A DNA stretch of 64,000 nucleotides from positions 2,728,001 through 2,792,000 of the forward strand of contig OZ254088.1 in NCBI GenBank assembly GCA_965267605.1. Reading direction: 5' to 3'. A program made the translations under genes and the position numbers. Each line of letters opens with the position of its first letter. Within the stretch, counting starts at the first letter, position 1. This DNA is from G965267605 sp965267605 (GTDB taxonomy: Bacteria > Bacteroidota > Bacteroidia > Flavobacteriales_E > Vicingaceae). Below, one piece after another: positions 52,376 to 60,349 of this stretch. The notes beneath the pieces are model-generated. The model did no database searches and had not been told where the DNA came from. It saw nothing but the letters and a program-made list of their open reading frames with translations.

Positions 52376-53072
52376 TCCACAGGAAATAGTGCAAGACGTC
52401 CTGGCATGTTTGAAGCATGGAGAAGATCCAAGATCGTGTTTGGAGGCGCTGAAGCAGATTACGCTTAATGATGTACTTGCATTCAAGTCGGATGATGAAA
52501 AGAAGGCCTTCTGGATCAACACATACAATGCCGTAGTATTAGGACATATTGCTCTTCGGCCTGAAGAGATAGAGGAATGGGTAGCCCGCAAGAAATTCTT
52601 CATGCGAAAATCTGTGGTCTTCAACGACTTCTCTCTCAGTCTTGATCAGGTAGAACATGGTATTCTCAGGCGATCACGGATATGGTGGAGCAAAGGATAC
52701 CTTCGCAATCCACTGCCCGGAGTTATTGAAAAGTGTCTTCGCGTAGATCAACTTGATCCACGTATTCATTTCGCGCTGAATTGTGGTGGAAACGGATGTC
52801 CACCAATCAGGCATTATAGTTCAAATGACATTGAGCAGCAACTGGAAATTGCGACCAAAGCCTTCATTCATGCCGAAGTAAGTCTAACTGAAAAGCGCAT
52901 AGTTGCTTCGAAGATTTTCTCCTGGTACATCAATGATTTCGGAGGAAGCCGTGGATTAAAACATTTCCTGCACCGGTACGTGGACATTCAGAGTCACAGC
53001 ACCCGAGGCCTTTCGTTTAAACCTTATGACTGGCGTCCGTGGGTGAAACAGACCGAGAAGATTTCTTCCTAG
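52359..53072 (+). CDS. DUF547 protein, cytosolic form
   Basis: A 237-residue protein with the DUF547 core: DEKKAFWINTYNAVVLGHIA, then LDPRIHFALNCGGNGCPPIR, where the conserved Asp-Pro-Arg-Ile-His-Phe and Cys-Gly motif may form an active site. Further landmarks are LTEKRIVASKIFSWYINDF and KPYDWRPW. There is no signal peptide. The start ATG 52359 overlaps the glutaredoxin-like gene by 17 bases. Its end overlaps the GT87 gene on the opposite strand by 56 bases. DUF547 has no proven function; a second copy fused to a barrel lies at 60350-61996. Confidence 0.85.
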   Translation: MLNLHNPQEIVQDVLACLKHGEDPRSCLEALKQITLNDVLAFKSDDEKKAFWINTYNAVVLGHIALRPEEIEEWVARKKFFMRKSVVFNDFSLSLDQVEHGILRRSRIWWSKGYLRNPLPGVIEKCLRVDQLDPRIHFALNCGGNGCPPIRHYSSNDIEQQLEIATKAFIHAEVSLTEKRIVASKIFSWYINDFGGSRGLKHFLHRYVDIQSHSTRGLSFKPYDWRPWVKQTEKISS

Positions 53073-54366
53073 TCCAGAGCAATTCAGCAACCACGAACAG
53101 CAGTAATATTCCATATTCAACGGAAACCAGAAGTTCGTTCTGATCGTACACCTCACCCCTGTATGCTCCATAGCTTAGGAACACCAATGCCGACCATACA
53201 ATGGGATACTTCCAATTGGTGAACACACTTAAACAAACCGGAGTAATGATGTACCATGGGTGCACCGTTGTGGTAAGCGCCAGATAAATACTAATGGCAA
53301 ACAAACCTGCGCTGGCGTATTTCTGTGGTTTCGACCTGCTGCCAAATAGCTGAACTGCGGTGATTCCAATCATAGAGATCACACCCATCCATGGACCGGC
53401 CTTTTCGATGATATTCCATCCCTTCACTGCATAACCTATTTCTCTTACCAGAAAGTAGATCCCTGCATTGAATTCAAACTTTCGGAAGTAAAGGTCCAGA
53501 GAGGAAGTAAACGAACTGATCCATTCACTTGAAATAAATGGCACCAACATAACTACAAACATGGCGAGTGCCACCAGGCCGGCAACAATACCCTTCACCC
53601 AGCCATTGCTACGAATTACTGATGGCAAGAACATGAACGGTAACATCTTGAGGCTAGCCCCAATACCTGCCCAGATACCGGCAGATAAGAACTGCTTTTG
53701 AACAATGGCACCAAGCATCAATGCAATACATAAACACATACTGCCTTCGAAATGGAGATTCCCGGTAATCTCTATGACAACCAACGGATTCAACCAGTAC
53801 CACATCGCTTTTTGCGCTTCCATGCGAAACAACCGAAGCACTCTGAAAAGTACAAGCAGGGTAAGTAATTCGAACAAAACCAATATCACACGAATGGCTA
53901 TGGCACCGGCTTTGACACCTCCCACACCCATGGCTGAGGCACCTATTGCAAATACGCCCTGGTTTAAAGGTGGATATACCGTGTAATATTCACGCGAATT
54001 CATGTTGTCGTATAACTCCTGCTGATCGGGAGAAAGCCGATTCGTCTCCGCAAATGAATCTGGGAGTACCACATAGGGATTTTCTCCGTTGGTCAACATA
54101 TCGCCATCCCATAGGAACCGATAGTAATCATCACTAAGGGCTGAATCGGCCAGCAGAAAGGACAGTCTGCACACCGCACCAACAACCACCAGCATTTTGA
54201 GGTTGCCCTTCAAACGGTTGAGCATGATGTAAATCAGAAATAAACCACCAACCAGTCCGAGGAGTGTAAGGAACTCGGACCGTTCAAGAAAATACCCGAT
54301 GTACAGATACCCCAACAGGGATACAAAGGCAGCAACAACAATTAGAAGTATGGAACTATTTCGCAA
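53017..54366 (-). CDS. GT87-like polyprenol-phosphate-dependent mannosyltransferase, membrane protein
   Basis: A 449-residue polytopic membrane protein of about twelve hydrophobic segments, in the style of GT-C enzymes that take sugars from polyprenyl-phosphate donors. Landmarks are LSDDYYRFLWDGDMLTNGEN (acidic motif in the first loop), NSREYYTVYPPLNQGVFAIG and a long run of hydrophobic helices (LTTTVHPWYIITPVCLSV). The start is TTG 54366, overlapping the upstream glycosyltransferase by 11 bases. It ends the six-gene operon. Substrate and acceptor are unknown; its companion DPM-like gene at 55852-56547 could make the donor. Confidence 0.8.
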   Translation of the reverse strand: MRNSSILLIVVAAFVSLLGYLYIGYFLERSEFLTLLGLVGGLFLIYIMLNRLKGNLKMLVVVGAVCRLSFLLADSALSDDYYRFLWDGDMLTNGENPYVVLPDSFAETNRLSPDQQELYDNMNSREYYTVYPPLNQGVFAIGASAMGVGGVKAGAIAIRVILVLFELLTLLVLFRVLRLFRMEAQKAMWYWLNPLVVIEITGNLHFEGSMCLCIALMLGAIVQKQFLSAGIWAGIGASLKMLPFMFLPSVIRSNGWVKGIVAGLVALAMFVVMLVPFISSEWISSFTSSLDLYFRKFEFNAGIYFLVREIGYAVKGWNIIEKAGPWMGVISMIGITAVQLFGSRSKPQKYASAGLFAISIYLALTTTVHPWYIITPVCLSVFTNWKYPIVWSALVFLSYGAYRGEVYDQNELLVSVEYGILLLFVVAELLWTRKKSSRSVSPTDASHKV

Positions 54367-55852
54367 TGAGTGAAGATCTGGAATGCACTACCGAAGATAT
54401 CGTAACATAACCAAATCCAAACAATAGCATCACGTGATAAGGCAGCAGGCCAAAGTCGTTGTATTTAAAGGCAAAGAAAATTCCAAGTGCAGCATATAGT
54501 GTGAATAGTGCCTCAAAAATGGTAAGCATAGACACACTGCTGACCAGATATTTATTGTTTTGCCACTTATCATCCCGATCTGTGATGTTGAACTTTGGTG
54601 TTCTTATGAAAGGTGTCTTTCTTCCTATGTAACCTTCGATAACCGCAATGGCGTTGTGTAAGGAAAGTCCCATAGACACACTAAGGAAAAGTGGGAATTC
54701 AACCAGAAACGCACCTAACGCACCGAAGAAAGACCGGTCATCCTCCTGGTTTCGAATCGATGTGAAATAGAAGAACGCCAGGAAGACCAAGCTGATCAGA
54801 AAAAAGCCAGCATAATTGAACAGACTTTCGTACTCCGTATGCTGATTCTTAAGAACAATGACAGGCACGCTCAATAGGGTGATCATTAGAATGGACAGGA
54901 ACACTGCACTATTCATAAGATGGAAAATAGCGTGCAGCTTCGTAGACCAATTCAAATGGCCTGCCCGCAACACTTTCATCAGGTTCTTTCTTGTACATTC
55001 TGCGGCTCCCTTAGTCCATCTGAATTGTTGGGTCTTCAAAGCGTTCATTGCCGCAGGTAATTCCGCTGGCGAGCCAAACTCTTCCAGATAGTGAAACTGC
55101 CATCCACGCAATTGCGCCCTGTAGCTCAAATCAAGATCCTCCGTGAGCGTATCCGATTGCCATCCTCCAGCATCGTTGATACATGACTTTCTCCAAATTC
55201 CAGCAGTACCATTGAAATTGATAAAATGACCACTAACGTTTCTACCCGTTTGTTCGATACTGAAGTGTGCATCAAGTCCGAACGCCTGCAATCTCGTTAA
55301 CCAGCTATAACTTCTGTTGATGTGTTCCCACTTGGTTTGAACAACGCCTACCTTTTCGTCCTGGAAGTACGGAACAGTCATACGTAAGAATTCCTTCTTT
55401 GGCAGGAAATCTGCATCAAAAACCGCCACAAACTCTCCTTTGGATTCTACTAATCCTTCGGCCAGTGCGCCAGCCTTGAACCCTTGCCGTACTGGCCTTC
55501 TAAAGTGTACAATATCCCTACCTTTAGCCTTCCACTCTGCTACTTTTTCAGCAATGACATCTACGGTCTCATCATCGCTATCATCCAGCACCTGGATCTC
55601 AAGTTTATCAACCGGGTAATCAAACTCTGCAACGCTGTCAATCAGTCTTTGTACCACATACAATTCATTGTAAACGGGCAGTTGGACAGTCACCATGGGA
55701 AGGTCTGCGTCATGCATTTCTGACCACTGTGCCATAGCTTTTCTTCTCTTTCTTCTCCTAACGTAATTGTAAACCAGGTTGATCTGGATCAGGCTATAGA
55801 AGAAGATAAACAGCAGCGCAATTCCATATAGTATAAGTACCGCTATTCCCAT
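54356..55852 (-). CDS. Processive GT2 glycosyltransferase, membrane protein
   Basis: A 498-residue cellulose-synthase-like enzyme. ATG 55852 overlaps the preceding stop in TGATG; a GTG 3 bases upstream is the alternative. It has one N-terminal membrane helix, then the GT-A domain with PMVTVQLPVYNELYVVQRLI, the D motifs in VLDDSDDET and VFDADFLP, TEDLDLSYRAQ and the QxxRW motif QQFRWTKGAAE. Four or five C-terminal membrane helices follow. These features mark a processive or synthase-type glycosyltransferase using a nucleotide sugar. The product is unknown. Fifth gene of the operon. Confidence 0.88.
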   Translation of the reverse strand: MGIAVLILYGIALLFIFFYSLIQINLVYNYVRRRKRRKAMAQWSEMHDADLPMVTVQLPVYNELYVVQRLIDSVAEFDYPVDKLEIQVLDDSDDETVDVIAEKVAEWKAKGRDIVHFRRPVRQGFKAGALAEGLVESKGEFVAVFDADFLPKKEFLRMTVPYFQDEKVGVVQTKWEHINRSYSWLTRLQAFGLDAHFSIEQTGRNVSGHFINFNGTAGIWRKSCINDAGGWQSDTLTEDLDLSYRAQLRGWQFHYLEEFGSPAELPAAMNALKTQQFRWTKGAAECTRKNLMKVLRAGHLNWSTKLHAIFHLMNSAVFLSILMITLLSVPVIVLKNQHTEYESLFNYAGFFLISLVFLAFFYFTSIRNQEDDRSFFGALGAFLVEFPLFLSVSMGLSLHNAIAVIEGYIGRKTPFIRTPKFNITDRDDKWQNNKYLVSSVSMLTIFEALFTLYAALGIFFAFKYNDFGLLPYHVMLLFGFGYVTISSVVHSRSSLIAK

Positions 55853-56547
55853 CACATGTACTTGAATATTGTTGCAATGATCTTGTATCCCGCCAGGATT
55901 GTTCCCTTCACCGTTCCAGAGATTTTGGAAAAACCTATCCGCTTTCTGTAAGAAACTGGTACCTCACATGTATTCATCTTCATCTTTGCCGCCTTTACCT
56001 GCATTTCTACTGTCCACCCATAAGTTGTATCCTGCATATTGAGTTTCTGGAGTGCCTCATACCTCAACGTTCTGAACGGCCCAAGGTCTGTAAACCGAAC
56101 GCGGTAAATCCATCTAATGAGGGTTGTTGCCAACCAGTTTCCAAACACCTGTGGTACAGTCATGGATCCTTTCTCACGTTCTCCGAGTGCTCTTGAACCG
56201 ATAACCATATCCAGGTTCCTTTCGGTTATAGGCGCAACCAACAATGGCAACTCTTCGGGATAATCCGAGTAGTCTGCATCGATAAATGCGACAATACTTG
56301 GTGTATATGCTAGTTCATTCAATGTCTCTATTCCTTTCAGGCATGCCCTGCCATATCCTGCAATGGGCTCGTCAACAACTGTTGCTCCGGCCGCCAATGC
56401 CTCTTCCCTTGTCTTGTCGGTTGAGTTGTTATTTACCACAATGATGTCTCTAACAACATCTCCTGGTAACGCCCTCACAACTTTGCCAACCGAGTTCTCC
56501 TCGTTAAAGGCTGGAATGATCACTACAACTGATGGTTCCAATATCAA
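55852..56547 (-). CDS. DPM1-like GT2 glycosyltransferase
   Basis: A 231-residue family 2 transferase close to polyprenyl-phosphate mannose or glucose synthases. Motifs: VVVIIPAFNEENSVGKVV, IIVVNNNSTDKTREEALAAG, and the metal-binding FIDADYSDYPEELP. ARG-containing regions RWIYRVRFTDLGPFRTLR and VPVSYRKRIGFSKISG precede a short hydrophobic C-terminus (ILAGYKIIATIF). The start is TTG 56547, overlapping the MORN gene by 4 bases. It could make the lipid-linked sugar used by the GT87-like enzyme in the same operon (inference). Confidence 0.85.
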   Translation of the reverse strand: MILEPSVVVIIPAFNEENSVGKVVRALPGDVVRDIIVVNNNSTDKTREEALAAGATVVDEPIAGYGRACLKGIETLNELAYTPSIVAFIDADYSDYPEELPLLVAPITERNLDMVIGSRALGEREKGSMTVPQVFGNWLATTLIRWIYRVRFTDLGPFRTLRYEALQKLNMQDTTYGWTVEMQVKAAKMKMNTCEVPVSYRKRIGFSKISGTVKGTILAGYKIIATIFKYM

Positions 56548-57314
56548 TCGTAATTGACCAATCGTTCACCAGTGCTGGTTACCAACCTCCAGTGTCCAAC
56601 CCGTTTACCGTTATCAAATTTTCCTGAGGCTACTACCTGGCCTTCCTTATAATACTTCCAAAAGCCATCATGCTTTCCATTATTGAAGTATCCCTCTTTC
56701 TTCATCCTTCCTTCTTCATCGTAATATCTCCAGAAGTCCTGTCTAAGCCCCTCGAAATAGTAGCCTTCACTTTTCTTCTTCCCGTTCTCGTGCCAACGCG
56801 TCCAGTAGCCCGTTCTCTTATCACCTGTATACTGACCACTGAACCTGGTCTTACCAGAACCGTAGTAGCCCTTCCACCAATCCGTCTTCAATCCTTTCGT
56901 ATATCTACCCTCCATGCACACCTGACCGTTTTCATAATACGATTTATACCAGTCGTGTAGTTTCGATGCCTGGAAACGCTTCTCCTCTTTCAGTTTTCCG
57001 GAAGCGTGATAGGACCTCCACCACTTCTCTCTTTTCCCATCGTTCACCTCACCTTCTTCCTTTACTCCACCACTTCGAAAGAATCGTTTACACCACCATC
57101 GGTTCATGTCTTCTTCGAAATAACATTGTTCCTTTACCTCACCAGATGGGTAATACATTTCCTTCAGGTTGATCTCCTTATTGTTATACAGGACAACCAT
57201 CCTTGCAGTCTTTGTCTTCTCATCGAATTCCTTCTTGAGAACCTTCTGTCCTGCAACAGCCGATGTTAGCGTTACGCAAGCCAACACAAACGGTATGATG
57301 ACACGATTAAACAT
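56544..57314 (-). CDS. Exported YwqK/MORN-repeat protein
   Basis: A 256-residue protein with a signal peptide (MFNRVIIPFVLACVTLTSAVA) and about eight 23-residue MORN_2-like units, such as DWWKGYYGSGKTRFSGQY, GYWTRWHENGKKKSEGYY and GFWKYYKEGQVVASGKFDNG. It is much shorter than the 602-residue repeat protein at 37215-39023. It lies in the middle of the redox/glycosyltransferase operon and overlaps both neighbours (4 and 8 bases). A structural or ligand-binding role for the operon product is possible, with no direct evidence. Confidence 0.85.
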   Translation of the reverse strand: MFNRVIIPFVLACVTLTSAVAGQKVLKKEFDEKTKTARMVVLYNNKEINLKEMYYPSGEVKEQCYFEEDMNRWWCKRFFRSGGVKEEGEVNDGKREKWWRSYHASGKLKEEKRFQASKLHDWYKSYYENGQVCMEGRYTKGLKTDWWKGYYGSGKTRFSGQYTGDKRTGYWTRWHENGKKKSEGYYFEGLRQDFWRYYDEEGRMKKEGYFNNGKHDGFWKYYKEGQVVASGKFDNGKRVGHWRLVTSTGERLVNYD

Positions 57315-58902
57315 CCAGCGTAATACTATCGTTACCGATCAAGATCGGATTGCTGTTGATTCTACCTTCTTCCGGACCGTTTTCTAATTTCAATACACCT
57401 CGAGGACACACTGCGGCACACACACCACATCCCACACAGCTTGCCCGTATGATATTCTGTCCACGCTGCGCGTACCATCTTACATCGATGCCCTGCTCGC
57501 AGTAAGTACTACAATTACCACAAGAGATGCATTGACCTCCATTAGCAGTAATCCTAAAGCGCGACTTGAATCTTTGAACCAACCCCATGTATGCAGCAAG
57601 TGGGCATCCAAATCTGCACCAGACCCGGTTTCCGAAGATTGGGTAGAACCCTGTGCCAATCACACCTGCGAACCACGATCCTATCAACAAGCCATACCAC
57701 TCCCTAACATTGAACGCTGACAATCCAAGCAACATATCCGGGCTTTGCATGTCTGGATTATTGATCTCGTTGTATGTATGATAACCTGTCCAACTCGTCA
57801 TAATTACAGCGAAAAGAAGTACGCCATGGATCAACCATCGCTCCAACTTCCATGCTTTGGTGGACTTGTTTGACAACTGTCTGTAAGGATCGCCAAGTGT
57901 TTCAGCGAGGCCACCACATCCACATACCCAACTGCAGTACCATCTCTTCCCATAGAAATAGGTGAAGAGCGGAACGATGATCACCGCCAACACAATGAAC
58001 CACACGAACATGAACTTCCCAATATGTCCGCTACTAATGAGGTCCTGCACATTCCAATTGAACAGGAAGTAATAGTCCAACGGCCATGCATTCTTGAGAT
58101 CTTTTCCAGGCAAGCCGAACAATGGTAGAATTTCCACCAGTAGGAAAGCGAAGATGATCTGGAAAAGAAGTACGGAAGTGGTACGAACAATCTGGTACTT
58201 ATTGTGCCGGTACTTGATGTACATACGTATGCCCATTACCACCATCACTACCGTGTAAATGAATCCATAAAGGAACCATCGTGACGCTTCAGCACCTTCA
58301 ACAAACAAGCCTTTAACCGGGTCAACGATCATGATCCAGTTAATGATATAGTGGGGATTGAAATACAGCAACAAATAGAAACCCACGAACCATACCAATG
58401 CTGTATAACCTAACCAACCTCGGCTAGTGGCTGGATTGTGATAAATGCCGTTGTTTTTAATCCCGGGTGGTCCAAGCAATGAAACATCGGGAAGGATGTA
58501 CATCAACGCACCGATAACACAAAGCCCAAAGGTGAGGAAGAAAAACAGCCCCTTGTTATTACTCACAGGGCTGTCCGTAGCCAATCTTCCCAATTGTATG
58601 GCTAGTTCCGGCCCATTATCGAAAACTCTTTGGTCCCATTCCTCTTTTTCTACATGGGCCTGATTGGACTCTTTCAAGGCTGTTATAATGGCTCCACCAA
58701 AAGCGTGCATGCTCCCGAACTTCTTCCCGACTATCTCTGATTCCATTCGGTTGATGAACAACTCTGATGCCCAGTTCTTCTCGGCCTTTACTTTTTGATA
58801 GTCTTCATTTGACAGTTCATATCCGCCCAGGAAAATGGTGCTGGTGAAGAGTCCGAATGCACCTAGAAAAATGAACAGTCCTATGTACTTTAAGGCTTTC
58901 AT
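57307..58902 (-). CDS. Membrane polyferredoxin, NapH/CcoG/NosR-like
   Basis: A 531-residue membrane electron-transfer protein. It has an N-terminal helix, a periplasmic-type loop of about 100 residues, then several membrane helices. Cysteine motifs typical of NapH/NosR proteins are WYCSWVCGCGGLAETLG and NRVWCRFGCPLAAYMGL. The C-terminus holds two [4Fe-4S] ferredoxin sites: CISCGNCSTYCEQGID and CVGCGVCAAVCPRGVLKLE. An FMN-binding domain like that of NosR is not seen. It overlaps the FAD oxidoreductase upstream and the MORN gene downstream, so it probably moves electrons between that flavoenzyme and a membrane or envelope acceptor. Confidence 0.85.
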   Translation of the reverse strand: MKALKYIGLFIFLGAFGLFTSTIFLGGYELSNEDYQKVKAEKNWASELFINRMESEIVGKKFGSMHAFGGAIITALKESNQAHVEKEEWDQRVFDNGPELAIQLGRLATDSPVSNNKGLFFFLTFGLCVIGALMYILPDVSLLGPPGIKNNGIYHNPATSRGWLGYTALVWFVGFYLLLYFNPHYIINWIMIVDPVKGLFVEGAEASRWFLYGFIYTVVMVVMGIRMYIKYRHNKYQIVRTTSVLLFQIIFAFLLVEILPLFGLPGKDLKNAWPLDYYFLFNWNVQDLISSGHIGKFMFVWFIVLAVIIVPLFTYFYGKRWYCSWVCGCGGLAETLGDPYRQLSNKSTKAWKLERWLIHGVLLFAVIMTSWTGYHTYNEINNPDMQSPDMLLGLSAFNVREWYGLLIGSWFAGVIGTGFYPIFGNRVWCRFGCPLAAYMGLVQRFKSRFRITANGGQCISCGNCSTYCEQGIDVRWYAQRGQNIIRASCVGCGVCAAVCPRGVLKLENGPEEGRINSNPILIGNDSITLDV

Positions 58903-60230
58903 CTTCCCAGTATTCTAGCCCAGCTTTTACTTTTCACCTTGATCTCAAGGTTGTTCTCACGACCGAACTTGTCTGCGATTTCTTGCTCATGGGTAGCGTA
59001 AAATTCCGGATCAAAGTTGGCATCCTTCAGGTGTTCCAGCACATACTGAACATCTCGCCCTTCACTTAGCCACCTGTCTATCATTTCATGCCTTAACCGC
59101 ATACCAAAGGTGTTGAGTCCAATGAACTTATACGTACCCGCTTCATACACCAACTTCAGGCATTTCTCCCCTTTCTCATGTTCCCAATAGAATTCCTTCT
59201 GTCCCTCAGGCGTGTCCGCAAACACCCATCCATAGGTTTGGTATTCGATGTCGAAGAACTTTGCCGAATTGAACCAATTGCCTGGCATATAAGCGCAACG
59301 ATTGCCAGTAATGGTCTGTGCAACCGTTTCCCCCATCATTCGCCCCGTGTACCATACCTGCTCCAGATTTCTTCTCCCCGTTGGGTGCTGATGAAATTCT
59401 GCGCAATCGCCAATGGCATAGACGTCAGGAATGTTGGTTTCCAGGTATTCGTTTACAAGTATCCCCCTGTTTAGATCAAGATCTCCCCCCTTGAGGAATT
59501 CGATATTGGGGCTCACACCAGCCGTCAACCCTACCAACTCACAGGCGATCTCTTCTCCGTCTTTGGTTTTGACAGCCCGGACTCTTCCGTTGCCATCGTC
59601 TATGATCTCATCTAATTCCGATGAAAGTCTAAGGTCTACATGGTGTTTGCGAACGTGACGCGTTACGAGGTCGCCCTCTTCTTTAGGTAGTACGTTGCCC
59701 CAGAATACATTCTCTCTCACCAAAAAGGTAACTGGGTAGTTTCTTGTTAACAGCATTTCTGCCAGTTCCACCCCGATCAATCCTCCACCAACGATGACGG
59801 CACGATTGATGCCGTTCTTCGTGTTCTCCTCAAGTAATTCGAGATCCTGGTACGAATACAATCCCTGCACACCATCAAGATCCTGGCCTGGCCAACCGAA
59901 CTTATTTGGTTTTGATCCTACTGCAAGAATCAATTGGTCGTAAGTAACATCTCCCTGATCCGTTTTCAGCGTTTTGTTCTGGTAATCAATACTGCTTACC
60001 CAAGCCCGCATGAGATCTATTCCGTTTTTTTCCCAAAAGCTGTCTTCATAAGGCTTGGTATCGCGGTAGCGCATATGCCCCATATATATGTACATCAAAG
60101 CTGTTCGGGAAAAGAAATGGTCGGTCTCACCAGAAATTACTGTGATCTTGCTATCAGAACGCTTGCGGACATGTCTCGCAGCAGTAATACCGGAGATACC
60201 ATTACCTAGAATGACCACATGTCCTGCCAT
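58899..60230 (-). CDS. FAD/NAD(P)-dependent oxidoreductase
   Basis: A 443-residue pyridine nucleotide-disulfide oxidoreductase-type flavoprotein. The FAD site is VVILGNGISGITAARHVRKR, the NAD(P) site is AVIVGGGLIGVELAEMLLT, and the second FAD motif is VYAIGDCAEF. An unusual C-terminal half (about 300-443) contains LVYEAGTYKFIGLNTFGMRL in place of the dimerisation domain. No redox disulfide is evident at the active site, which suggests a ferredoxin or quinone reductase-like role. It is the first gene of the six-gene operon and diverges from the DUF547-barrel gene across 119 bases. The partner polyferredoxin overlaps it by 4 bases. Confidence 0.88.
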   Translation of the reverse strand: MAGHVVILGNGISGITAARHVRKRSDSKITVISGETDHFFSRTALMYIYMGHMRYRDTKPYEDSFWEKNGIDLMRAWVSSIDYQNKTLKTDQGDVTYDQLILAVGSKPNKFGWPGQDLDGVQGLYSYQDLELLEENTKNGINRAVIVGGGLIGVELAEMLLTRNYPVTFLVRENVFWGNVLPKEEGDLVTRHVRKHHVDLRLSSELDEIIDDGNGRVRAVKTKDGEEIACELVGLTAGVSPNIEFLKGGDLDLNRGILVNEYLETNIPDVYAIGDCAEFHQHPTGRRNLEQVWYTGRMMGETVAQTITGNRCAYMPGNWFNSAKFFDIEYQTYGWVFADTPEGQKEFYWEHEKGEKCLKLVYEAGTYKFIGLNTFGMRLRHEMIDRWLSEGRDVQYVLEHLKDANFDPEFYATHEQEIADKFGRENNLEIKVKSKSWARILGR

Positions 60231-60349
60231 GGCGAGAGTATTAAGGCAAAAAAACCGAAATTAAATATACTGACGTGTAATAATTACGACAAAACCATTG
60301 CCGGGATTGGGTATTTTCGCAATACCTCAAAGCGTTCGAATTAAGATAG

